Assembly (NCBI GenBank): GCA_050008715.1
Contig: JBEKMC010000122.1
Location: 1-12,911 of the forward strand
Length of the DNA: 12,911 nucleotides
Reading direction: 5' to 3'
Origin: JAKACA01 sp050008715
Lineage (GTDB): Bacteria; Actinomycetota; Acidimicrobiia; Acidimicrobiales; Bog-793
In this document: piece after piece, positions 6,474 through 12,911 of the stretch
Numbering within the stretch: position 1 is the stretch's first letter
How the letters are laid out: every line of letters starts with the position of its first letter
The notes under the pieces: model-generated
Seen by the model: the letters and a program-made list of their open reading frames with translations, nothing else
The model's database searches: none
Told to the model about the DNA's origin: nothing
Made by a program: the position numbers and the translations under genes

Positions 6474-7880
6474 GTGATGCCGATCGAGCGCCTGATCAAC
6501 GAGCTCGTCGGAATCGTCGGGGAACGTGCCGTCGTGCACGGTGATGCCGTCACCGACGACCTCATGCACGACGAAGGCCTCCTCTCGGTACCGACCACGC
6601 CACTGGCCGTCGTCATGCCGGCCTCCACGACCGAGGTCGCCGCCCTGGTGGCACTCGCACGCGAGACGGGCATTCCCATCACGGCGCGCGGCAGTGGGAC
6701 CGGCTTGTCCGGGGGTTGTGTGCCCACTCCCGGCGGCATGGTCGTGTCCTTCGCCCGCATGAACCGCATCCTCGAGATCGACGAGTCCAATCACGTCGCC
6801 GTCGTGCAGCCCGGCGTGACGCTCGCCGAGCTCGAGACCGCCCTCGCGCCGAAGGGCCTCGGCTATCCGGTGTATCCCGGCGAGTTGAGCTCCTCCGTCG
6901 GCGGCAACGTCAACACGAACGCCGGCGGCATGCGGGCCGTGCGGTACGGCGTGACCCGGCACAACGTGCTCGGGCTCGAGTTGGTGCTCGGCACGGGCGA
7001 AGTCGTGCGCGCAGGCGGCCGGTACGTGAAGTCGTCTACCGGATACGACCTCGCTCAGATCGTGATCGGCTCGGAGGGCACACTGGCTCTTGTCACCGAG
7101 GTGACACTAAAACTGCAGCCTCTCTACCGGCATTCCGCAACCGTCCTGGCCGCTTTCTCGACGCTGCCCGAGGTGGCGGCGGCTGTTCCAGCCGTCGTGG
7201 CGAGCGGGCTCGCCCCTACGCTCCTCGAGTACATCGACTCGCTCACGATGGCCTCGATCACCGCCGCCGAGCGGCTCGACCTCGGGATCCCCGAAGTGAT
7301 CCGGCTGCAAACGAGCGCCTACCTCGTCGTCGTGCTCGAGCAACGCACCGACGACCGAGTGCACGAGGACGTCGAGGCAGTGGGTCACCTGCTCGAGCGA
7401 GCCGGTGCCGTCGACACATTCGTGTTGCCAGGTGCAGCTGCCGCCTCGCTCATCCGGGCGCGCGAGCGTGCGTTCTTCGTCGCCAAGGCCGCCGGCGCCG
7501 ACGACGTCATCGATGTGGTGGTGCCCCGCGACCAGATCGCCGTCTACCTCGAACAGGTCGGCCGGCTCTCGTCGGAGCACGGGTGCTTCTCGGTGGGATG
7601 CGGTCACGCGGGTGATGGCAACATCCATCTCTCGGTCTTCCAGCCCGATGCCCACGTACGGGAGCAATTCCTGCTCGAGCTGTTCCGATCGGCGATGGCC
7701 CTCGGGGGCGCCATCTCCGGTGAGCACGGTATCGGTACGGCGAAACAGGCGGCGTTTCTGTCGCTCGAGGACCCGACTCGCATCTCGCTCATGCGGCGGA
7801 TCAAGGTGGCATTCGATCCCCTCGGGATCCTCAACCCGGACAAGGTATTCGGCACGACGAGCGAGGAGAGCACATCATGA
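6474..7880 (+). CDS. GlcD-type FAD-linked 2-hydroxyacid oxidase/dehydrogenase
   Basis: A 468-residue flavoprotein of the VAO/PCMH fold, the glycolate oxidase GlcD / D-lactate dehydrogenase family, oxidising a 2-hydroxyacid to a 2-oxoacid. The N-terminal FAD-binding domain shows VVMPASTTEVAALVALARE and the pyrophosphate-binding TARGSGTGLSGG (about 70-81), then PGELSSSVGGNVNTNAGG, KSSTGYDLAQIVIGSEGTL. The C-terminal substrate domain carries GCGHAGDGNIH (about 375-385) and ISGEHGIGTAKQ (about 414-425), ending in FDPLGILNPDKVF. The start is GTG 6474 by leaderless geometry or ATG 6477 just after it; the difference is one residue. The stop overlaps the next ATG (ATGA), so the two genes are translationally coupled. 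The substrate cannot be told from the sequence: glycolate, D-lactate, D-2-hydroxyglutarate and aromatic 2-hydroxyacids are all used in this family. No GlcE or GlcF partner is nearby. Confidence 0.9.
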   Translation: MMPIERLINELVGIVGERAVVHGDAVTDDLMHDEGLLSVPTTPLAVVMPASTTEVAALVALARETGIPITARGSGTGLSGGCVPTPGGMVVSFARMNRILEIDESNHVAVVQPGVTLAELETALAPKGLGYPVYPGELSSSVGGNVNTNAGGMRAVRYGVTRHNVLGLELVLGTGEVVRAGGRYVKSSTGYDLAQIVIGSEGTLALVTEVTLKLQPLYRHSATVLAAFSTLPEVAAAVPAVVASGLAPTLLEYIDSLTMASITAAERLDLGIPEVIRLQTSAYLVVVLEQRTDDRVHEDVEAVGHLLERAGAVDTFVLPGAAAASLIRARERAFFVAKAAGADDVIDVVVPRDQIAVYLEQVGRLSSEHGCFSVGCGHAGDGNIHLSVFQPDAHVREQFLLELFRSAMALGGAISGEHGIGTAKQAAFLSLEDPTRISLMRRIKVAFDPLGILNPDKVFGTTSEESTS

Positions 7881-9457
7881 AAGGTGCCCAGGCCCTCTTG
7901 AGGACGCTGCAGGCATGCGGTCTCGATACGTGTTTTATGAACCCGGGCACGTCCGAGATGCACTTCGTCGCCAGCCTGGACGACGTACCGGCCGTGCGGC
8001 CGGTGCTCGGACTGTTCGAAGGTGTCGTCACCGGCGCCGCCGACGGCTTCGGGCGGATGGCGGGGCGCCCGGCGGCGACCTTGCTGCACCTCGGACCCGG
8101 GCTCGCGAACGGCCTCGCCAACCTGCACAACGCCCGGCGGGCGAAGTCGCCGATCGTGAACATCGTCGGCGATCACGCCACGTATCACACGGCTTTCGAT
8201 GCGCCGCTCGAGTCCGACATCGAGAGCCTCGCCCGGCCGATGTCGGGCTGGTACCGGCGGAGTCAGCGCCCGGCCGATGTGGTCACCGACGCCACCGACG
8301 CCGTCGTCGCGTCGTTGGGCCCGCCGCACCGAGTGGCCACCCTCGTGCTCCCGGCCGACGTGTCGTGGCTCGACGTGGACGACTCGGCAGTTCCATCTGG
8401 GATCCCGGCGCCGATGCGCCACGCCGGGTCGCGGGCTGCAGTCGGCGACGACGTCGTCTCGGCCGTCGCGGCCGTCCTCCGGCGCTCCGAGCCGGCGGCC
8501 CTCCTGATGGGCGCGTCCAGCGTCCTCGAGCCCGGCCTGGTTGCCGCCAGCCGTGTCGCCGAGCACACGGGCGCGAGGTTGCTGGCCGAGTCGTTTCCCG
8601 GTCGGCTGCAACGAGGCGCCGGCCTGCCAGCGGTGGAACGTCTCGCGTACCTCGGCGAGTTCGCCGCCTTGCAGATGGCCGGGCTCCGTCATTTGATCCT
8701 CGTCGATGCCCGCACGCCCGTCTCCGCATTCGCCTACCCGGGCATGCCGAGCGATCTCGTGCCCGAGGGCTGCGAGGTCCACGTGCTCGCGGGACCCGGC
8801 GACGATGCCGTCGGTGCCCTCGAGGCGCTCGCCGAGCAGTCGGGAGCTCCGGCAGGCGGCGCCAAGCTCGCGCCGGCTTCACGACCGTCGCTGCCGGAGG
8901 GTGCGCTCACGGCCGCCAGCGTGGCCGCCGCCGTTGGCGCCCTGTTGCCTGAGGGCGCCATCGTCTCGGACGAGGCCATCACTGCCGGCATCTACGTACC
9001 CGGCGCCACCGAAGGTGCCCCCCGTCACGATCTGCTGTCTCTGAGCGGCAACTCCATCGGCCAGGGGCTGCCCCTCTCGATTGGGGCGGCCGTCGCCTGT
9101 CCGGACCGTCCCGTTCTCGCCCTCGAAGCCGACGGCAGCGCCATGTACACGATCCAGGCGTTGTGGACGCAAGCCCGCGAGGGCCTGAACGTCACGAACG
9201 TCATCTACGACAACGGGTCGTACGCCATCTTGAACGTCGAGCTCGGCCGAGTGGGCGCCGACGCGGGCGGTCCGGCGGCGCGTTCCATGCTCGAGATCGG
9301 CCGGCCGGGGCTCGATTTCGTCGCCATCTCGGAGGGTCTCGGGGTCCCGGCAGAGCGAGCAACGACGGCCGAGGAGTTCAACAAAGCCCTCGCCGCTGCA
9401 CTCGGCGAGGAAGGCCCGCACCTCATCCAGGCAGTGCTGCCTCGCGGGGCCCTGTAG
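7877..9457 (+). CDS. ThDP-dependent enzyme, acetolactate synthase large subunit-like
   Basis: A 526-residue thiamine diphosphate enzyme with the three-domain layout of the acetolactate synthase / benzoylformate decarboxylase superfamily. The N-terminal Pyr domain has NPGTSEMHFV, the activating Glu (E48 in GLFEGVVTGAADGFGRMAG) and LHLGPGLANGLANLHNARR. A middle domain follows (about 190-330). The C-terminal PP domain has the cofactor and Mg2+ motif ADGSAMYTIQALWTQARE with D419 and N446, 27 residues apart. The first residue of the usual GDG is Ala here. The presence of E48 argues against glyoxylate carboligase, which lacks it. The protein resembles a family usually annotated as acetolactate synthase-like, of unproven reaction, and no regulatory IlvN subunit is adjacent. 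GAGGAG at 7863-7868 serves as ribosome site. Its 3' end overlaps the convergent persulfide dioxygenase gene by 35 bp. A 2-oxoacid decarboxylase or ligase role acting on the upstream oxidase's product is inference. Confidence 0.88.
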   Translation: MKGAQALLRTLQACGLDTCFMNPGTSEMHFVASLDDVPAVRPVLGLFEGVVTGAADGFGRMAGRPAATLLHLGPGLANGLANLHNARRAKSPIVNIVGDHATYHTAFDAPLESDIESLARPMSGWYRRSQRPADVVTDATDAVVASLGPPHRVATLVLPADVSWLDVDDSAVPSGIPAPMRHAGSRAAVGDDVVSAVAAVLRRSEPAALLMGASSVLEPGLVAASRVAEHTGARLLAESFPGRLQRGAGLPAVERLAYLGEFAALQMAGLRHLILVDARTPVSAFAYPGMPSDLVPEGCEVHVLAGPGDDAVGALEALAEQSGAPAGGAKLAPASRPSLPEGALTAASVAAAVGALLPEGAIVSDEAITAGIYVPGATEGAPRHDLLSLSGNSIGQGLPLSIGAAVACPDRPVLALEADGSAMYTIQALWTQAREGLNVTNVIYDNGSYAILNVELGRVGADAGGPAARSMLEIGRPGLDFVAISEGLGVPAERATTAEEFNKALAAALGEEGPHLIQAVLPRGAL

Positions 9458-10832
9458 CGAGCAGCTCCCACGCCTGGTACCCACCGATGAGATCGGTGAC
9501 GTCGGCGACCCCGGCCCGACTGAGGACGCTTGCGGCGACCGACGACCGGTATCCGGTCGCACAGTGGACGACGACCGGACCGACGACCGGAATCTCGTCG
9601 AGCCGGGCGGTGAGCACGGAGAGCGGGATGTTCTGCGAACCGGGTATGGAGCCACTGTCGAGCTCGCCAGGGTCGCGTACGTCGACCACCGTGATGTGGA
9701 CGCCGTCGCTGCGCTCGAGCGCCGCTGCAAGCTCGGTCGCCGTCATCGAGGAAGTCCGCTCCGCCCCTCCCGGGGCCGTCGCCAGGGCAGCGAGGACGTC
9801 GCCGGCGAGATAGCCCGTCACGCGGTCGAAGCCGATGCGCCCGAGGCGGACGCGGGCCTCCGTCGCGTGCCCGGGGTTGCAGACGAGCACGATCTCGTCG
9901 GCCGGACCGAGCACGTCGCCGGCGAATTCGGCAAAGCGCCCGCCCAGGCCGACGTTGATCGACCGGCGGAGATGAGCCCGCTCGAAGTCAGCCGGATCTC
10001 GCGTGTCGAGCACGACGGCGCCGGCGCCCTGGGCTTCCAGGAGCTCCTCGAGGGACATCGGCGTCGGCGGCGCCTGGTCGTCGAGGAGGTCTCGTTGCTC
10101 GCGATTGAGGTGGGCGTCGTAGGGGAAGTACGCCGGAGCGACGGGCTGGCCGGCGGTCACCGCAGCCACGAAGTCCTTCTCGTCGGCGATCCTCAAGGCG
10201 TAGTTCGTCCGCCGCTGCTCGCCGATCGTCGAAGAGGTCTCGCTCGACAGGTTCTTGCCGCAAGAGGAGCCGGCACCGTGGGCGGGGAACACCCGAGTGG
10301 CATCGGGAAGGGTGAGCAGCCGTTCGTGGATGGAGTGGAAGAGAAGGCCCGCCAATTCGTTTGCGCCCACGCCCTCCGACGAGAGGAGGTCCGGGCGTCC
10401 GACGTCGCCGATGAAGAGCGTGTCGCCGGTGAGCACGCCATAGGGGATCTCGTCGCCGGCGTGTTCGTAGACGACGACCGAGATCGACTCCGGCGTGTGA
10501 CCGGGCGTCGCACGGATCTCGAGGCGCACGTCGCCGAGCGACAGCTGCTCGCCGTCTGCCAAGCAGCGGATCGAGAACTCCGCCTCCGCCCCCGGCCCGT
10601 AACAAATCTCGGCACCCGTGGCTGCCGCCATCTCCAGGTGGCCGGAGAGAAAGTCGGCGTGGAAGTGGGTCTCGACGACCTGGCCGATGCGAATACCGTG
10701 CCGCTCGGCATCCTCGAGGTATCCCGAGACGTCGCGCTGCGGATCGACCACGACGCCCAAGCCGGTCTTCTCGTCTCCGACGAGATACGACGCATGCGAG
10801 AGGCAGGCGAGAAAGTACTGCTGAAAGATCAT
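9423..10832 (-). CDS. Persulfide dioxygenase-type MBL protein fused to two rhodanese domains
   Basis: A 469-residue fusion. The N-terminal metallo-beta-lactamase domain (about 1-235) shows ETHFHADFLSGH (H56, H58, D60, H65), TPGHTPES, TGDTLFIGDVGRPDL and FPAHGAGSSCG, the mononuclear-iron ETHE1-like pattern that oxidises glutathione or low-molecular-weight persulfide to sulfite. Rhodanese domain one (about 265-345) has a Cys near 318 in VLVCNPGHATEARV. Domain two (about 365-460) has a standard active loop, HCATGYRSS, with Cys 424. The arrangement resembles CstB-like sulfide detoxification proteins that move sulfane sulfur between domains. The ATG at 10830-10832 starts directly on the conserved MIFQQYFLACLSHASYLVGD; a GGGAG lies only four bases upstream. 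A sulfide-responsive regulator gene is not adjacent. The gene converges on, and overlaps, the ThDP-enzyme gene. Confidence 0.92.
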   Translation of the reverse strand: MIFQQYFLACLSHASYLVGDEKTGLGVVVDPQRDVSGYLEDAERHGIRIGQVVETHFHADFLSGHLEMAAATGAEICYGPGAEAEFSIRCLADGEQLSLGDVRLEIRATPGHTPESISVVVYEHAGDEIPYGVLTGDTLFIGDVGRPDLLSSEGVGANELAGLLFHSIHERLLTLPDATRVFPAHGAGSSCGKNLSSETSSTIGEQRRTNYALRIADEKDFVAAVTAGQPVAPAYFPYDAHLNREQRDLLDDQAPPTPMSLEELLEAQGAGAVVLDTRDPADFERAHLRRSINVGLGGRFAEFAGDVLGPADEIVLVCNPGHATEARVRLGRIGFDRVTGYLAGDVLAALATAPGGAERTSSMTATELAAALERSDGVHITVVDVRDPGELDSGSIPGSQNIPLSVLTARLDEIPVVGPVVVHCATGYRSSVAASVLSRAGVADVTDLIGGYQAWELLATGPREAALPG

Positions 10833-11026
10833 GGGACTCCCATTCGTACTTCGGAACACGATAGAGGGTCGGAATCTCCTCCAGGCGGCTCGGGCGGCCG
10901 GCCGGTGCCGCCGGCATCCACCGAGTGCCGCGGGCATGCTGCGCTCCGAGATCGCTGCTGGATGGACCGCCGGCAGAGCGCCAATATGACGGCAACGTGT
11001 CGCGAAGGCTGTAGCTTTGGCCGGTC
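10833..11026. other. Divergent intergenic region (194 bp)
   Basis: This gap separates the divergent persulfide dioxygenase and right-end genes. On the minus strand TATCGT (10858-10863) could be a -10 box about 25 bp before the dioxygenase ATG. On the plus strand TAGCTT (11012-11017) lies nine bases before the ATG at 11027, close to the leaderless layout seen elsewhere in the window. No small gene, RNA or strong palindrome was recognised. Confidence 0.4.
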
Positions 11027-12911
11027 ATGCCTCACCGGATGGATGTTGAGCTCACGAGCGTTCGGGACGAAGAGACCTTCACGTGGCGCGCTGCCGGCGC
11101 CCGGCAACCGAAGGGAGCCGTCCCGGTCTCGTTGCTGCCGAAGGGCGCCAAGGTGGGCGATGTCGTGCGGATCGAAGCAGAAGTCGAGATCGACGGCATC
11201 ACCGTCGTGTCGGTGCTGCCGTCGAAGGAGAAGGACGCCCCGAGCGGCCGAATCGAGATCCTCGGGACGAAGCCGCCGGTCACCGGCGTGACCACCGTGC
11301 TGGCCGGTCCAGTGGGCCGGCGTCCCGAGAACCGCTTCTTCCGGGACGGCGAGGAGCGGCGGCCGCCAAGGCCGGGCGGCGACGGCCGGCCACGCCGCGA
11401 CGGAGAACGCCCCGCTGACAGCCGAGGCCGGCCGCCGGCGTCGGCTGACCAACCGAGTGGTGCCGACGGCGACCGCCCACCTGCCCGGCGTCCCGAAGGC
11501 GACCGCCCACCTGCTCGGCGTCCCGAAGGCGACCGCGGTGGCCGGCCTCGGAGACCAGGACACGAAGTGGCCTCGGCTCGGCGCGACCTCAATCCTCCGC
11601 GCAGAGACGGCGCGGGCGCCGGCACACCAGCAGGTCGCGGTCCAAGGCCGGAGAGCGGGCCGTCGTCGCGGTCGGGCACGCCCGGCTCACACGCCGGCGG
11701 GCCGCCACGACGTGAGGGTGCGGGCAGGCCACCGGATCGGACGACGCGGCCGAAACGAGGGCCTGTACGACTCGAGGCCGGCTCGGCACATCGCGACGAA
11801 TTCATGGCGACCTTGCCCGCCGAGCAGCAGCTCATCGCCGAGCGACTGGCGACGGGCGGCATGCCGGCAATGCGGAGGGCGATCGCTGACGAACAAGACA
11901 GGGCCAAGGCCGAAGGCCGACCGCCGGTAGCAGCTGACTCCATCTTGGCGCTCGCCGAACAACTGCAGCCGGACGTGAAGTCGGCCGTGTGGATGGATCG
12001 GGCCGAGGCGGCTCTCGCACATCTCGACGAGTTGGGTCTCCGGGATCTTCGCGCCACCGTCGTGGCTGCGGCGCCGAAGGACGACGGAGGTCGTGACCTC
12101 GAGCGCCAATTGCGCGAGGGTCTCGAGCGCCGCGTCAACAAGCTCCGCTCGGACTGGGAGGAGCACCTCACGCAGTCCCTGGCGGAGGGGAAGGTCCTCC
12201 AGGCCCTCCGCCTGTCGGCGCGGCCGCCGGAGCCGACCGCTCGCTTCCCTGCGGGCTTGATCGAGCGGCTCGTGACTCAGGTCGGCGCTGCCATGTCGGC
12301 TGACACTCCACCCGAGCGGTGGCTCGCCCTCCTGGAGGCGGCAGCACTCTGTCCGGTTCGGCGCCAGATCAAACCTGCCGGCATCCCCGAGGACTCCTCC
12401 GGCGACGTGCAGCGAAAAGCCCGGGAGGCTGCCGGTCGCATTCCGGCTCTGGCGCCGATGCTCGGCATGGCGATGCCGCCACCGCCGAGGCCGGTCCCCG
12501 GCGAACGGATCGGGCGCCCCCAGCCGACCCGTCCCCCACGCCCTGCTGGACAGCGGCCGCCGCGTCCCCCGCGCCCTGCTGGACAGCGGCCGCCTCGCCC
12601 CCCCGGTTCGGGAGCGCCGGTCTCTGACTCTGCCCCCGCCCCGGCGCCTCCCGTCGCTCCGGCGCCTGCCGGGACTTCGGCGCCGCAAGTCGCAGCAGCG
12701 CCTCCAGTCGCTCCGGCGCCTGCCGGGACTTCGGCGCCGCAAGTCGCAGCAGCGCCTCCAGTCGCAGCAGCGCCGGAAGACGCGGCCACATCGGTGATGC
12801 AGCAGCCCACTGCCGACGCCGCTGTTGAGCCGGGAGAAATCGCGGCCGAACCGACCGCCGTAGCGGCCGAACCGACCGCCGTCGCTGGCGAACCGACCGC
12901 CGTAGCGGCCG
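11027..12911 (+). CDS. Unrecognised multidomain protein with Arg/Pro-rich linker and Ala/Pro repeats (3'-partial)
   Basis: The frame is open from the ATG at 11027 to the window edge (628 codons). Residues 5-80 are beta-rich (VELTSVRDEETFTWRAAG, VPVSLLPKGAKVGDVVRIEA) and look like a small barrel domain; the fold is a guess. Residues 98-258 are disordered and dominated by Arg, Pro, Gly and Asp, including two exact GDRPPARRPE repeats. Residues 259-485 are helical and well structured (FMATLPAEQQLIAERLATGG, DRAEAALAHLDELGLRDLRA, LQALRLSARPPE, CPVRRQIKPAGIPED), resembling conserved hypothetical proteins I associate with Acidimicrobiia. From 486 on it is Pro/Ala-rich with three families of tandem repeats. 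No transmembrane segment or signal peptide is seen. The basic linker plus a barrel-like domain hint at nucleic-acid or ribosome contact, but this is inference. A TAGCTT box nine bases before the ATG suggests a near-leaderless message. Confidence 0.85.
   Translation, partial: MPHRMDVELTSVRDEETFTWRAAGARQPKGAVPVSLLPKGAKVGDVVRIEAEVEIDGITVVSVLPSKEKDAPSGRIEILGTKPPVTGVTTVLAGPVGRRPENRFFRDGEERRPPRPGGDGRPRRDGERPADSRGRPPASADQPSGADGDRPPARRPEGDRPPARRPEGDRGGRPRRPGHEVASARRDLNPPRRDGAGAGTPAGRGPRPESGPSSRSGTPGSHAGGPPRREGAGRPPDRTTRPKRGPVRLEAGSAHRDEFMATLPAEQQLIAERLATGGMPAMRRAIADEQDRAKAEGRPPVAADSILALAEQLQPDVKSAVWMDRAEAALAHLDELGLRDLRATVVAAAPKDDGGRDLERQLREGLERRVNKLRSDWEEHLTQSLAEGKVLQALRLSARPPEPTARFPAGLIERLVTQVGAAMSADTPPERWLALLEAAALCPVRRQIKPAGIPEDSSGDVQRKAREAAGRIPALAPMLGMAMPPPPRPVPGERIGRPQPTRPPRPAGQRPPRPPRPAGQRPPRPPGSGAPVSDSAPAPAPPVAPAPAGTSAPQVAAAPPVAPAPAGTSAPQVAAAPPVAAAPEDAATSVMQQPTADAAVEPGEIAAEPTAVAAEPTAVAGEPTAVAA
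11468..11536 (+). repeat. 30-bp in-frame tandem repeat (GDRPPARRPE)
   Basis: Units at 11468-11497 and 11498-11527 differ at one base, with a nine-base partial third copy at 11528-11536. They encode GDRPPARRPE twice and then GDR, within the Arg-rich linker of the right-end protein. Confidence 0.85.
12539..12604 (+). repeat. 33-bp in-frame tandem repeat (RPAGQRPPRPP)
   Basis: Units at 12539-12571 and 12572-12604 are near-identical at the base level and encode RPAGQRPPRPP twice. A similar RPPRPPG pattern flanks them, so more ancient copies may have decayed. Confidence 0.85.
12653..12760 (+). repeat. 54-bp perfect in-frame tandem repeat
   Basis: Two identical 54-bp units (12653-12706 and 12707-12760) encode VAPAPAGTSAPQVAAAPP twice, followed by a short partial copy (12761-12772, VAAA). 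The absence of even synonymous differences points to a recent duplication or to ongoing homogenisation. Confidence 0.9.
12842..12911 (+). repeat. 21-bp in-frame tandem repeat (AEPTAVA), cut by window end
   Basis: Three units (12842-12862, 12863-12883, 12884-12904) and the start of a fourth (12905-12911) encode AEPTAVA, AEPTAVA, GEPTAVA after an in-phase shift. The array continues beyond the window, so copy number is unknown. Confidence 0.88.

Noticed and set aside
7604..8782. Minus-strand frame antisense to the oxidase and ThDP-enzyme genes
   Set aside because: It is antisense to conserved cofactor-binding motifs and has the composition of a codon-bias shadow.
7877..9457. Glyoxylate carboligase working with a glycolate oxidase
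   Set aside because: The ThDP enzyme retains the activating Glu (E48) that glyoxylate carboligase lacks.
9564..11291. Plus-strand 575-codon frame antisense to the persulfide dioxygenase
   Set aside because: The opposite strand encodes all MBL and rhodanese motifs; this frame runs into the right-end gene out of phase and shows no domain.
11468..11536. Possible CRISPR-like array
   Set aside because: The repeats are directly adjacent with no spacers and stay in frame, so they are a coding minisatellite.
10829..12742. Several long minus-strand frames opposite the right-end gene
   Set aside because: They are Arg/Gly/Ser low-complexity and arise from the repeats and high GC; the plus-strand frame is open to the window end and has a structured helical domain.

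Overview
The window is high-GC, densely packed DNA with short intergenic gaps and frequent GTG starts. Several genes lack a Shine-Dalgarno sequence and instead carry a TANNNT box immediately upstream, the usual leaderless layout of actinobacteria. Together with an Ala-Ala-Cys lipobox lipoprotein of the Yx(FWY)xxD family and an actinobacterial-style stand-alone 5'-3' exonuclease, this suggests Actinomycetota, probably a deep lineage such as Acidimicrobiia. That placement is inference from style and remembered family resemblance, not from a marker gene.

Layout, left to right. (1) 1-600: the C-terminal end of a GGDEF diguanylate cyclase, with an intact active site and I-site. (2) 601-1113: a 5'-truncated Erm/KsgA-like rRNA adenine methyltransferase lacking its SAM-binding motif I. 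A strong inverted repeat (512-553) lies just upstream of the junction. (3) rpiA (minus, 1025-1687) diverges from a YihY/BrkB-family membrane protein (plus, 1724-2689). A stand-alone 5'-3' exonuclease overlaps the latter's stop and is broken by a frameshift plus an internal deletion. (4) A minus-strand run: fumarylacetoacetase, then a CorA-type Mg2+ transporter, then a small secreted lipoprotein. (5) Divergent from fumarylacetoacetase, a plus-strand two-gene operon: a GlcD-type FAD-linked 2-hydroxyacid oxidase/dehydrogenase and a ThDP-dependent enzyme of the acetolactate-synthase-like family, joined by an ATGA overlap. (6) Convergent with that operon, and overlapping it by 35 bp, a persulfide dioxygenase-type metallo-beta-lactamase protein fused to two rhodanese domains. 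(7) At the right end, an open-ended gene (11027 to the window edge) for a large unrecognised protein: a small N-terminal beta-rich domain, an Arg/Pro/Gly-rich disordered linker, a helical domain, then Pro/Ala-rich tandem repeats.

Functionally, the coherent part is catabolic. Fumarylacetoacetase is the last step of Tyr/Phe/homogentisate degradation. The GlcD-ThDP pair would suit oxidation of a 2-hydroxyacid to a 2-oxoacid followed by ThDP-dependent cleavage or ligation. The persulfide dioxygenase handles sulfide and persulfide detoxification. No defence system, CRISPR array, tRNA, rRNA or insertion sequence was recognised.

Two themes run across the window. Two conserved housekeeping-type genes (the Erm-like methyltransferase and the exonuclease) look degraded, or hit by assembly error. 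Short in-frame tandem duplications (units of 15, 30, 33, 54 and 21 bp) sit in tolerant parts of at least three genes.
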